Assembly: GCA_025965555.1 (NCBI GenBank)
Contig: JAOPWT010000571.1
Coordinates: forward strand, 1 to 32,732
DNA: 32,732 nucleotides
DNA from: Mycobacterium sp.
Lineage (GTDB): Bacteria; Actinomycetota; Actinomycetes; Mycobacteriales; Mycobacteriaceae
Reading direction: 5' to 3'
A program made the position numbers and the translations under genes. Positions 7,743 to 16,235 of this stretch are shown piece after piece; positions within the stretch are counted from its first letter, which is position 1; every line of letters starts with the position of its first letter. Below the pieces are notes generated by a model. That model did not search any database. It worked only from the letters and a program-made list of their open reading frames with translations, and was not told the DNA's origin.

Positions 7743-10700
7743 GCGGCCTCGAGCAGCCTGGCCAACTCGACGGCATCCGGCAGCGTGGCGGGTTCCACGG
7801 TCCGGCCGCTGCGCACGTAGTGGAACGCCGCCCGCACCGACTCGGGCGACACACCTGCCGTCGCCGCCCAGGCCAGCCGGTACACCGCAAGCTGAACGGC
7901 GTTCTGCTGCAACGCTTCTGCGGTGAGCGGCGGATCGCCGGTCTTCCAGTCCACCACGGTGACCCCGCCGTCGTCGTCGGCGAACACCGCGTCGATCCTG
8001 CCGCGGACGACCGTGCTGCCGATGATCATGTCGAACGGAACCTCGACGTCGACGGGGATTCTCGAAGCCCACGACGAGACGGCGAAGGCGCCCTGCAGTT
8101 CGGCGAGCCGCTCGGCCTCGGCCTGGCCCAGCTCGCCGTCGACCGCTCCAGGCAGATCTTCGAGGTCGAACAACCGCTCGGCGTGGAAGAACCGCTGCAC
8201 CCAGTCATGGAACGCGGTGCCGAGCAGCGCATGCGAGTCGGGGCGCATCGGCAGACGTCGCTGCAGCCTGTGCAGCGCGGCCTCGGGATCGCGACCGATG
8301 TCCACCAGCGCGCTCACCGAGAGTTGCGGGGGCAGAATGGGCGCAGGCCGTGCCAACGCCTGTTCCCGCTCGGCCAGCAGCGCATCGACGTCAGCCGACC
8401 AGCCGTCGACGTCCGCGTCGTCGATCGCCGCTGACGGGAGCCCTGCCGCCATGGCTCTGCCGACGAGTTCGGCGCCACGGTCGACGAGTGCACGACCGGC
8501 ACCCGCCGGGTCGACAGGCCATGAGCGTTCGACGATGTTGTCCCGCAAGGGGTTTACGTCGCCATCGGCCGGCGCGGGGGCCCACTGGTCGACGTCCCCG
8601 CACGGATCCCCTGCCGCTGCGGCCCGGTCGATGACGTCCTTGATCTCGAGCAGGAAGTCCGACGGTCCGCGGGGCTTGGACTCGGTGGCACCCCAGTGAT
8701 GACCCGACAGCACCAGGGTGTCCTCGGCACGGGTGAGAGCCACGTAGAGCAGGCGGCGCTCCTCGTCGATGCGGCGCTGGTCGAGCGTCGTGCGATGGTC
8801 GGCGATCTTGTCGGACAGAGCCTTCCGGTCGTTGACGTCCGAGGTGTCGAGCACGGGCACGCCGTGCTCCGACACCGAAGCGCGGTCGCCCCGCAACAGC
8901 GGCGGCAGGTCGGCGGCATCGGTGAGCCACGTGCGCGCGGACCCCGTCGACGGAAACACCCGGGCGCTCAGATGCGGCACGGCCACGACCTGCCACTCCA
9001 GGCCCTTGGCGGCGTGCACGGTCAGGATCTGCACGCGGTCCTTCGCCACCGTGAGCTCCGCGGGCGCCAAGCCGTTCTCCACCTCCATCGCGACGTCGAG
9101 GAACGCGAGTAGCCCGGCCACCGACGCCGACGGCCGCGACGCGAACTCGGCGACGACGTCGGAGAACGCATCGAGGTGTTCGGTACCACACCAGCCAGCC
9201 GAAACCGATTGCGCAGCACGAACTTCGGCATCGACACCAAGCATCCACCGGATCTCGGCGATCAGATCGGGTAGGGGGTGGTGCAGTTGTGCCCGCAGGG
9301 CCGTCAGCTCACGGCAGAGCGCGACGATGCGGCCGTAGCCGATGGGCGAGTAACGGTCCGGACGGCCGGGGTCACAAATGGCGTCGGCCAGACACGCGCT
9401 GTCGGCGTCGGGCCCTGCGGAGGCAACGATGTGCGTCGTCGAGGACCGGTCGTCGGTGGCCCTGCTCGCGGAGTCGAGCTCCACTGCGCGTCGCCACAGC
9501 GCCGTCACGTCGGCGGCACCGAGGCGCCACCGCGGGCCGGTGAGGATGCGTACCGCGGCCGAGCCCGCAGTAGGGTCGGCCGTCAGCCGCAGCATCGCGA
9601 CGACGTCGGCCACCTCGGGCACCGACAACAGCCCCGACAGCCCGACCACCTCGACGGGCACCCCGCGGGCGGTCAGCGCGTCGGCGATCGGCGCGGCATC
9701 CGCATTGCGCCGCACCAGGACCGCCGCCGTCGGTACGTCGGCTCCCGAGTCGACGGCCCCGTGATAGATCTGCGCCAACTGGTCTGCCACCCAATTTCTT
9801 TCGATACTCACATCGGCCAACAGCGCGCACCGGATGGTGCCTGGCTGCGCGTCGGGGCGAGGCAGCAACTCGCGGACCGCCACCGACCGACGGCGCGCCT
9901 CCGTCGAGATGGCATTCGCGAGACGCAGGGCGCGCGGCGGGTTGCGCCAGCTGGTGCGCAGTTCCAGCGTCGGCGCGGGGGTGCCGTCGGACAGGCAGAA
10001 GTCGGTGGTGAATCGGGGCAGGTTGGTCGCCGACGCGCCGCGCCAGCCGTAGATCGATTGGATCGGGTCACCGACGGCGGTCAACGCCAGTTGGTCGTCC
10101 ACGCCGCCGCCGAACAACGACGAGAGCGCCACCCGCTGCGCGTGGCCGGTGTCCTGGTACTCGTCGAGCAGCACCACCCGGTAGCGCTGTCGCAGTTGCT
10201 CGCCGACCTGAGGGAACGTGGCGGCGAGTCGGGCCGCCGCCGCCATCTGCATGCCGAAGTCCATGACGTTCTCGGCACGCATCCGCTCGTGCAGGGCATC
10301 GATCAACGGCACTATCTCGGTGCGCTCGGTCTGGGTGGCCAGCAGCTTCAGCAGCGCCTGGCTTGGCCCGGTGTCGCGCTGCCGGGGACCTGGGGGCAGC
10401 GCGTGCACCAACCGCTCCAGTTCGACGTGGGTGTCCCGCAACTGATCGGTGTCGACGAGGTGTTCGGCCAACTGGCCTGCCAGGCGCAGCACCATCGCGG
10501 TGACGGTGACGGGAGACTTCTCGGTGCGCAGCTCCACGGGGTAGCCGCACACCACGCGAAAAGCCAACTGCCACAGTTCGGTTTCGCCGATCAGTCGCGT
10601 CGACGGCTCCACCGGAAGCAGAAGCCCGTGCTCACGAAGGAGCGTGCCCGCGAACGCGTGATACGTGCCGATCGACGGGTGCTCGTCGACCTCGGCCCTG

Positions 10701-10996
10701 TCACCGGGCACGAGGCCCGCCCCCGCGAGTCGGGCCAACCTGGTCCGCACGCGGCGCAGCAACTGACCCGCCGCCTTGCGGGTGAACGTCAACCCCAGCA
10801 CCTCCCCGGGGCGGGCGTACCCGTTGGCGACGAGCCACACCACGCGCGCGGCCATGGTCTCGGTCTTGCCGGCTCCTGCGCCGGCGATCACCACCAGCGG
10901 ACCGGGCGGCGCGGCGATCACGGCGGCCTGTTCCTCGGTGGGCGCGAAGAGCCCGAGTGCGTCGGCCAACTCGGCCGGGCTGTAGCGGTCGGTCAC
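7739..10996 (-). CDS. adnB: AdnB, lead motor-nuclease subunit of the AdnAB end-resection complex
   Basis: This 1085-residue protein joins a UvrD-like helicase and a RecB-type nuclease. Motifs are Walker A GAGAGKT (39-45, K44), [41 protein letters not shown] and [16 protein letters not shown]. The C-terminal nuclease core VVDWKTG has its catalytic Asp at residue 1016. AdnB with AdnA forms the mycobacterial heterodimer that unwinds and resects double-strand breaks, and AdnB is the main translocating motor. The GTG at 10996 overlaps the adnA TGA by 4 nt (GTGA), so translation is coupled and subunits can be made 1:1. The open frame upstream to 11575 runs antisense-like through adnA and has no similarity. 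Length matches the family. Confidence 0.95.
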   Translation of the reverse strand: MTDRYSPAELADALGLFAPTEEQAAVIAAPPGPLVVIAGAGAGKTETMAARVVWLVANGYARPGEVLGLTFTRKAAGQLLRRVRTRLARLAGAGLVPGDRAEVDEHPSIGTYHAFAGTLLREHGLLLPVEPSTRLIGETELWQLAFRVVCGYPVELRTEKSPVTVTAMVLRLAGQLAEHLVDTDQLRDTHVELERLVHALPPGPRQRDTGPSQALLKLLATQTERTEIVPLIDALHERMRAENVMDFGMQMAAAARLAATFPQVGEQLRQRYRVVLLDEYQDTGHAQRVALSSLFGGGVDDQLALTAVGDPIQSIYGWRGASATNLPRFTTDFCLSDGTPAPTLELRTSWRNPPRALRLANAISTEARRRSVAVRELLPRPDAQPGTIRCALLADVSIERNWVADQLAQIYHGAVDSGADVPTAAVLVRRNADAAPIADALTARGVPVEVVGLSGLLSVPEVADVVAMLRLTADPTAGSAAVRILTGPRWRLGAADVTALWRRAVELDSASRATDDRSSTTHIVASAGPDADSACLADAICDPGRPDRYSPIGYGRIVALCRELTALRAQLHHPLPDLIAEIRWMLGVDAEVRAAQSVSAGWCGTEHLDAFSDVVAEFASRPSASVAGLLAFLDVAMEVENGLAPAELTVAKDRVQILTVHAAKGLEWQVVAVPHLSARVFPSTGSARTWLTDAADLPPLLRGDRASVSEHGVPVLDTSDVNDRKALSDKIADHRTTLDQRRIDEERRLLYVALTRAEDTLVLSGHHWGATESKPRGPSDFLLEIKDVIDRAAAAGDPCGDVDQWAPAPADGDVNPLRDNIVERSWPVDPAGAGRALVDRGAELVGRAMAAGLPSAAIDDADVDGWSADVDALLAEREQALARPAPILPPQLSVSALVDIGRDPEAALHRLQRRLPMRPDSHALLGTAFHDWVQRFFHAERLFDLEDLPGAVDGELGQAEAERLAELQGAFAVSSWASRIPVDVEVPFDMIIGSTVVRGRIDAVFADDDGGVTVVDWKTGDPPLTAEALQQNAVQLAVYRLAWAATAGVSPESVRAAFHYVRSGRTVEPATLPDAVELARLLEAA

Positions 10997-13900
10997 GACC
11001 GTCCTCCCAGCGCCGCCTGGGCGGGACACATCGCCCGCACCGGGCAGTGTGCGCAGCCATCGTTGACGCGGGCCACGAAGTCCGGGCCCCTGGTTGCGCC
11101 TGCGGCCTGCTGCACGCGCTGGCGCCACTCGTCGCGGCCGTCGGCCGTCATCGGGTTCTGGTCGCGGGCGGTGGCCCCGGCCACGCCGATCTTGCCGAGG
11201 TAGACCAAGCGGCCGCCCCCGGCCTCGTCGCCCTGCGGTAGCACGCCTTCGGCGATCGCCAGCTGGTACATGGCGAGCTGCGCGTGCCGCTGAGCGTCGT
11301 CCTTGCTGACCGGGCTCTTGCCGGTCTTGACGTCGACGACGACGAGCCTGCCCTCCGCGTCGCGCTCCAACCTGTCGACCCGTCCGCGGACTCGCACCCC
11401 TGGCTGGTCGGCCTGGCCGGGTGCGACGACTCCGTCGACTTCGACCTCGGTGCCCACCTCGGTGAGTTCGTGGCGCGTCTGGGCGCGCCACTCGAGGAAC
11501 GCCGTCAGCATGGCGCGGTGGCGGTCCAGTTCGTTGGCGGCATGCCACGCAGCATCGAAAGAAAGTCCCTCCCATACCGATTCGAGCTCGGCCAGCATCT
11601 GCCCCTCGGTCTTCTGGGAGTCGGACACCAGCGCGTGCACCAGCGTGCCGAGCGCGGAGCGCACGTCGCGGCCATCACTGCCCCCATGGCGCTCGAGCAG
11701 CCACCGCAGCGGGCAGTCGGCCAGCGTCTGCAGCGTCGACGGGGACAGCGTCACGACGTGCCCGTCACCCGACCACAGCGGCTGCTCAGTCGACGCCATC
11801 GTGGTGGAGTACCACTGCGCCGGAGCCGAACCGGGTATCCCCGCTTCGGCCAGCCGGGCCAATTGCGTTGCCGCACAAGCTTGCACCGCGTCGTCGACGG
11901 TGCCTTCCTGCGCGCACACCACCGCACGCAGCCTGCCGACCACCGCGGCGGGCGCGAGGACCCGTGGCGCGCGGACCGGCTCGGCGTCCTGCTGCGGCCG
12001 CTCCGTCGCCAGCGCGAGGAGCTCGTCACAGAACGGGGACGGCAGCAGGGCGTCGTCGCCCTCGTCACCGTCGACGGCGGTCACCAGCACGTGCGTGCGT
12101 GCCCTGCCGAGCGCGGCGATCAACAGCCTGCGCTCCTCGGCCAGCAGCGGGGCTCTGGTGGACGTTCCGTCGGCGATGCCGTCGAGCACGTCGACGAGCT
12201 GCTGAGTTCCGAGCACGCCCCCACGCGGAACGACGTTGGGCCACAAGCCTTCCTGAAGTCCGGCGATGACCACGTAGTCCCACTCGCGACCGAGAGCGGC
12301 ATGCGCCGAGAGCAGCGCGACCGCGTCACCGCGACGAGTCGCCTCGCCACCCGGGGCGGGAAGCACCATCGCTCGCACGTGGTCGACGAAGCCGGTCAGC
12401 GACGCCCCCGTGGTGTGGGTGACGTACTGCTCGGCCACGTCGAACAATGCCGTCACGCCGTCGAGGTCGCGGCTGGCCTGCGCGGCGGCCGTCCCGGTGC
12501 GCTCGGCGGCGGCCAGCCAGCGCCGCTGCAGACCGGTCTGATGCCACGCCTGCCACAGCGTGAACCGGGGGTCGAGACCCTCGGCCTCACTGCGGCGGGC
12601 CGCAGTCAGCACCTTGCGCACGCGCGTGAGGGCTCTGGCGAGCTGATCCGGCACGTCACCGCCGAGTGGACGCTCGGGATCGAGTGCATCGACGAGCAGG
12701 TCGGCGAACTCGCGTGGCGGACTGCTGGCATCAGCTCGGCGCAGCGTGCGACGCAGTTGCCGCAGCGACACCGGGTCGACCCGCCCGATCGGACCGGTCA
12801 GCAGTGCGAGGGCCCGCTCGCCGTCGATGCCGTGGGCGGCGACGTCGAGCACGGCCAGAAGGGCCGCCGCAGCGGGGCGCTCGGCAAGCGGGCCCATCGA
12901 CTGCTGCTGGTCCACGGGCACGCCCGCCGAGGTGAGCGCACGTGCCAGCATCGCCCCGGCCCGCGGCACCGATCGCACGATGACGGCCATCTGGGACCAC
13001 GGCACCCCGTCGACGAGATGGGCGCGGCGCAAGGCATCGGCGATGACGGCGGCTTCGGCGCGTTCGGACGCCGCGATCCGCACCGCCACCGTCCCCGCCC
13101 GATCGCCCGCAGAGGTCAGACACCTGGCGTCGTCGACACCCGGCAGCCGACTGGCGATACCCGTGACCGCACGTGCCACGGCCGTGGCGCACCGGTGCGA
13201 TTCGGTGAGCACGACCGTCGGATGGTCACCCGCGCTGAGCGACCCCGGGTCGGCGCCCCGGTACCCGAACACCGACTGGTTCGGATCGCCTGCGATCACG
13301 GCCAATTCGGCGCCGGCCGCCAGCACCCTGACCAACAGGGCGGCCTGGGGGTCGAGGTTCTGCGCGTCGTCGACCAACAGCAGGCGGATTCTGGCCCGCT
13401 CGGCCGCCAGCAGGTCGGGGTCGGTGGCGAACGCCTCGAGCGCCGCTCCGACGAGTTCCGCTGCACCGAGGGCGGGAACCGTGGCCTGGGGCGCCGCCAT
13501 GCCGACCGCGGATCGAAGCAACATCACCTGCTCGTATACCTGTGCGAACTGGCCAGCGGCCTCCCACTCACTGCGACCCGAACCCCGGCCGATGCGTTGC
13601 AGCGCAGCGGGTTCCACCCCACGTTCGGTGCAGCGCGCCAACAGGTCACGCAGCTCGTTGGCGAAGCCGACGGTGCCGAGTGCGGGGAGCAGGTGCCGAG
13701 GCCAGTTCACCGAGGCGTTCGGACCGTCTTCGAGATCGCCCGCGAGCAACTCGCGGATGATGCCGTCCTGCTCGGCGCTGGTGATCAGCCGTGGTGGCGG
13801 ATCTCCGTTGCGCTGGGCCGCCAGCCGCAGCACCGCGAACGCGTAGGAGTGGATGGTGCGCACCATCGGTTCGCGCACCGCGGCCGGGCCGTAGCCATCA

Positions 13901-14124
13901 AGCAGCGCCGCGGTCACCGAAGCTCGGGCACTCGCGCTCAGTTTCGCCGAACCCGTCAGCAGCAGAACGGATTCCGGGTGAATACCGGAGGCGATGCGCT
14001 TGGCGGCGGTGTCGACGAGCAACGACGTCTTGCCCGTGCCGGGGCCGCCGACCACACGCACGGTGCCCCGCAGACCGGACTCGGTCAGCACGGTGGGCGA
14101 CAGTGCGGTGCGTGGGGCGGGCAT
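10993..14124 (-). CDS. adnA: AdnA, partner motor-nuclease subunit of AdnAB
   Basis: This 1043-residue helicase-nuclease has Walker A GGPGTGKT (26-33, K32). Its Walker B/DEXX position reads DDAQN instead of DEYQD, and GDPNQSVFGYRG follows. The RecB-type nuclease core VVVDVKTGK places the catalytic Asp at 931 and Lys at 933. A cysteine in LADCPLRWL together with C1024, C1027 and C1033 near the C-terminus matches the Fe-S-stapled nuclease of AddB-type proteins. With AdnB it resects DNA ends before recombination. The ATG at 14124 is used and no clear Shine-Dalgarno is seen. Its 3' end overlaps adnB by 4 nt. A 34-bp tandem repeat separates it from the divergent lipV. Confidence 0.95.
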   Translation of the reverse strand: MPAPRTALSPTVLTESGLRGTVRVVGGPGTGKTSLLVDTAAKRIASGIHPESVLLLTGSAKLSASARASVTAALLDGYGPAAVREPMVRTIHSYAFAVLRLAAQRNGDPPPRLITSAEQDGIIRELLAGDLEDGPNASVNWPRHLLPALGTVGFANELRDLLARCTERGVEPAALQRIGRGSGRSEWEAAGQFAQVYEQVMLLRSAVGMAAPQATVPALGAAELVGAALEAFATDPDLLAAERARIRLLLVDDAQNLDPQAALLVRVLAAGAELAVIAGDPNQSVFGYRGADPGSLSAGDHPTVVLTESHRCATAVARAVTGIASRLPGVDDARCLTSAGDRAGTVAVRIAASERAEAAVIADALRRAHLVDGVPWSQMAVIVRSVPRAGAMLARALTSAGVPVDQQQSMGPLAERPAAAALLAVLDVAAHGIDGERALALLTGPIGRVDPVSLRQLRRTLRRADASSPPREFADLLVDALDPERPLGGDVPDQLARALTRVRKVLTAARRSEAEGLDPRFTLWQAWHQTGLQRRWLAAAERTGTAAAQASRDLDGVTALFDVAEQYVTHTTGASLTGFVDHVRAMVLPAPGGEATRRGDAVALLSAHAALGREWDYVVIAGLQEGLWPNVVPRGGVLGTQQLVDVLDGIADGTSTRAPLLAEERRLLIAALGRARTHVLVTAVDGDEGDDALLPSPFCDELLALATERPQQDAEPVRAPRVLAPAAVVGRLRAVVCAQEGTVDDAVQACAATQLARLAEAGIPGSAPAQWYSTTMASTEQPLWSGDGHVVTLSPSTLQTLADCPLRWLLERHGGSDGRDVRSALGTLVHALVSDSQKTEGQMLAELESVWEGLSFDAAWHAANELDRHRAMLTAFLEWRAQTRHELTEVGTEVEVDGVVAPGQADQPGVRVRGRVDRLERDAEGRLVVVDVKTGKSPVSKDDAQRHAQLAMYQLAIAEGVLPQGDEAGGGRLVYLGKIGVAGATARDQNPMTADGRDEWRQRVQQAAGATRGPDFVARVNDGCAHCPVRAMCPAQAALGGRS

Positions 14125-14154
14125 GAGGACATGTCACCACGGGGGTACGACATT

Positions 14155-14222
14155 ACGGCGGGCAGGAGCGCAGCGACCGGGGGATGTCACGGCGGGCAGG
14201 AGCGCAGCGACCGGGGGATGTC
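14155..14222. repeat. Perfect 34-bp tandem duplication, copy of a dispersed repeat
   Basis: Two identical 34-bp units lie at 14155-14188 and 14189-14222; the first bases of a third unit (ACGGC) follow. The core GCGGGCAGGAGCGCAGCGAC recurs inverted at 23312-23341 with 29 of 30 bases identical. Weaker partial matches are at about 6183-6203 and 25388-25411. It fills most of the adnA-lipV intergenic gap. No terminal repeats or gene suggest an insertion sequence. Confidence 0.9.
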
Positions 14223-14234
14223 ACGGCTTCGGTC

Positions 14235-14240
14235 CGATAC
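14235..14240 (+). promoter_or_regulatory. Candidate -10 element of lipV
   Basis: GATACT resembles the SigA-type TATAAT/TANNNT -10. It lies directly after the tandem repeat and 16 nt before the lipV GTG, giving a leader of about 10 nt. No good -35 is evident; that position falls inside the repeat. Confidence 0.35.
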
Positions 14241-14256
14241 TGGCAGCATCGACGTC

Positions 14257-15033
14257 GTGAACTCTGCGCTGCACACCTACCGCTTCGGTCCAGACGGTCC
14301 GGCCCGGGTACTGCTCGTCCACGGCCTGACCGGTCACGGTCGGCGGTGGGAGTCGCTGGCCACGGCTCACCTGCCCGAGGTGAGCGTCGTCGCCCCGGAT
14401 CTCCTCGGGCACGGCAGGTCGTCGTGGGATGCGCCGTGGACGATCGACGCGAACGCGACGGCGCTGGCGGCGCTCCTCGATGGCGACGGAGGCACCCCCG
14501 TGGTCGTCGTTGCGCACTCGTTCGGTGCGACGATCGCGTTGAATCTGGCTGCGGCACGCCCTGATCTGGTGTCAGCGCTGATCCTCCTCGATCCCGCGGT
14601 CGGCCTCGATGGCCGCTGGATGCGCCAGATCGCCGACGACATGTTCGCCTCGCCCGACTACCCCGATCGCGCCGAGGCCCGCGCCGAGAAGGTGCACGGT
14701 TCGTGGGGTGAGCTTGACGCCGCAGATCTCGACCGCGAACTGGACGAACACCTCGTCGACCTGCCGAACGGACGGGTCGGGTGGCGGCTAAGCGTGCCCG
14801 CGATCCTGTCCTACTGGAGCGAGCTGACCCGTCCCGCACCCACGCCGCGGGACGGACTACCGACGGTCCTGGTGCGCGCCAAGCGCACCCAGCCGCCGTA
14901 CGCCGGCGACGAGCTGATCGCCGGGCTCGCCGCCGCGACGGACTTCACGCTGCTCGAGTGGGACTGTGACCACATGGTTCCCCTGGCCAGGCCCGCCGAG
15001 ACGGCGGCGCTGATCCGCGAGCACCTCGGCTGA
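14257..15033 (+). CDS. lipV: LipV-like alpha/beta-hydrolase (esterase/lipase)
   Basis: This 258-residue alpha/beta-hydrolase has an oxyanion-loop HG (22-23), the cap-side motif PDLLGHGRSS (48-57) and the nucleophile elbow AHSFG with Ser88. The catalytic His lies near the end in CDHMVPL, and an acid follows strand 6 around LVRAK. In the elbow the usual first Gly of GxSxG is Ala, as in several mycobacterial Lip proteins. The substrate is unknown, probably short- or medium-chain acyl esters. The GTG at 14257 is chosen because similarity begins at once (HTYRFGPDGP). The ATL gene follows after only 2 nt, so the two are likely co-transcribed. Confidence 0.88.
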   Translation: MNSALHTYRFGPDGPARVLLVHGLTGHGRRWESLATAHLPEVSVVAPDLLGHGRSSWDAPWTIDANATALAALLDGDGGTPVVVVAHSFGATIALNLAAARPDLVSALILLDPAVGLDGRWMRQIADDMFASPDYPDRAEARAEKVHGSWGELDAADLDRELDEHLVDLPNGRVGWRLSVPAILSYWSELTRPAPTPRDGLPTVLVRAKRTQPPYAGDELIAGLAAATDFTLLEWDCDHMVPLARPAETAALIREHLG

Positions 15034-15035
15034 CC

Positions 15036-15332
15036 ATGGCTGCCATCACCGACCAGCAGGTGGAAGCCGTCCGCGCGCTGGTCGCGTCGATCCCGGCGGG
15101 CAGGGTCTCGACCTACGGCGACATCGCTGCCGCCGCAGACCTTTCCAGCCCGCGCATCGTCGGTTGGATCATGCGGACGGATTCATCGGATCTGCCGTGG
15201 CACCGCGTCATCAGCGCCTCCGGCAGGCCTGCCCACCACCTGACGACCAAGCAGCTCGAACTGCTGCGGGCCGAGGGCGTGCTCGCCAAGGACGGCCGGG
15301 TGGCACTGCGCGAAGTACGCCATGAGTTCTGA
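15036..15332 (+). CDS. Alkyltransferase-like protein (ATL, Ogt-like without Cys)
   Basis: This 98-residue protein is an O6-alkylguanine-DNA alkyltransferase C-terminal domain. The DNA-binding helix segment (STYGDIAAAADLSSPRIVGW) is intact. The active-site PCHRV is PWHRV here (W55 replaces the alkyl-acceptor Cys). ATL proteins bind O6-alkylguanine, flip out the base and hand the lesion to nucleotide excision repair; they cannot transfer the alkyl group. The start ATG is 2 nt after the lipV stop. It converges on the TIGR02569-type gene with 12 nt between stops. Confidence 0.9.
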   Translation: MAAITDQQVEAVRALVASIPAGRVSTYGDIAAAADLSSPRIVGWIMRTDSSDLPWHRVISASGRPAHHLTTKQLELLRAEGVLAKDGRVALREVRHEF

Positions 15333-15344
15333 CGCCCGCGAGGC

Positions 15345-16199
15345 CTAGAGGATCAGTCGCACCAGCGCAGCGGTGCGGGCCAACCCGGGGAACGCCGCCG
15401 CCGTCGACCGCGGATGCAGCGCATGCACCGCCAGGCGGAACATCAACGCGCGCAACAACATCTGTGGCCACTCCGGCAGAGGCGCCCAACGCTCGACCAG
15501 GCCATCGTCGGCGTCACCCCACGCCAGCGCGTCGACGACCACCACACCGGCGGCCCAGGACGCCGGCCGCCAGTAGGGCGTGATGTCGGTGATCCCCGGC
15601 GCGGCGGTGCCCGCGAAGAGCACCGTGCCGTACAGGTCGCCGTGGACGAGCTGACTGGGGCTGCGTGTCGGGCGTCGCAGCGCGGCGAGCTGCGCGATCA
15701 GCTCGATCGAGCGCTGTCCGTCGGCGCCGCCGGGCGCGACCAGGGCACCCGGCGGCAAGGCGTGTAGCGGACGGTCCTCCCAGGCGGCGCGGTCCGCGGC
15801 GATGAACACGTCGACGTCGGACCACGGCACACCGGGCGGCTGCGTCAGGAACCGCGGGCGTTCCAGCTTGGCCGTGGCTTCGTGGAGGCGCACGGCGGCC
15901 GAGACGACCTCGTCGTGCCGCGGCTCGGGCGTTCCGGTGACGAAGGTGTCGGCGCGCCACCCTGCCACCACGTAGCGCCCGTCGGTCGAGCGGACCGGTC
16001 GCGCCAGCCGGACCCCGTCGACGAACAACGTCTCGCGTACCTTCGCCGACCACGCGGCGCGGGCATGCTCGGCGACCATCGACAGCACGACTTCACCGCA
16101 GCGCCAGCCGCCCTCCCAGCTCGAGCCGAGGGGAACGGGCCGCACACCCGTCAGGCCGAACGCCGCCAGCACATGATCAGGCGGCATGTCGGCACTCAC
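15345..16199 (-). CDS. TIGR02569-type actinobacterial protein, phosphotransferase-like (Rv3205c-like)
   Basis: This 284-residue protein matches the mycobacterial family that I recall as TIGR02569. The segment LVHGDLYGTVLF followed by GITDITPYW looks like the catalytic loop (HGDxxxxN) and metal-binding Asp of aminoglycoside-phosphotransferase/choline-kinase folds. The usual Asn is Thr here, so phosphotransfer activity is doubtful. No ATP-binding lysine motif is certain. The start is the GTG at 16199, with an ATG at codon 5 as alternative. It lies 36 nt downstream of moeZ on the same strand and may be co-transcribed. The function is unknown. Confidence 0.8.
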   Translation of the reverse strand: MSADMPPDHVLAAFGLTGVRPVPLGSSWEGGWRCGEVVLSMVAEHARAAWSAKVRETLFVDGVRLARPVRSTDGRYVVAGWRADTFVTGTPEPRHDEVVSAAVRLHEATAKLERPRFLTQPPGVPWSDVDVFIAADRAAWEDRPLHALPPGALVAPGGADGQRSIELIAQLAALRRPTRSPSQLVHGDLYGTVLFAGTAAPGITDITPYWRPASWAAGVVVVDALAWGDADDGLVERWAPLPEWPQMLLRALMFRLAVHALHPRSTAAAFPGLARTAALVRLIL

Positions 16200-16235
16200 A
16201 GGCTCAGCCTAAGGTGTGGTCCGGCTAACGAGCGG

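Noticed and set aside
9278-11203. 641-codon plus-strand ORF opposite adnB/adnA
   Set aside because: It is an antisense artefact; adnB and adnA helicase motifs are continuous through it.
14155-14222. CRISPR array
   Set aside because: There are only two contiguous identical units with no spacer between them and no cas genes; it is a plain tandem duplication.
11284-14256. Upstream 990 codons of the open frame that ends in lipV
   Set aside because: It runs antisense to adnA without similarity; the hydrolase begins at the GTG at 14257.
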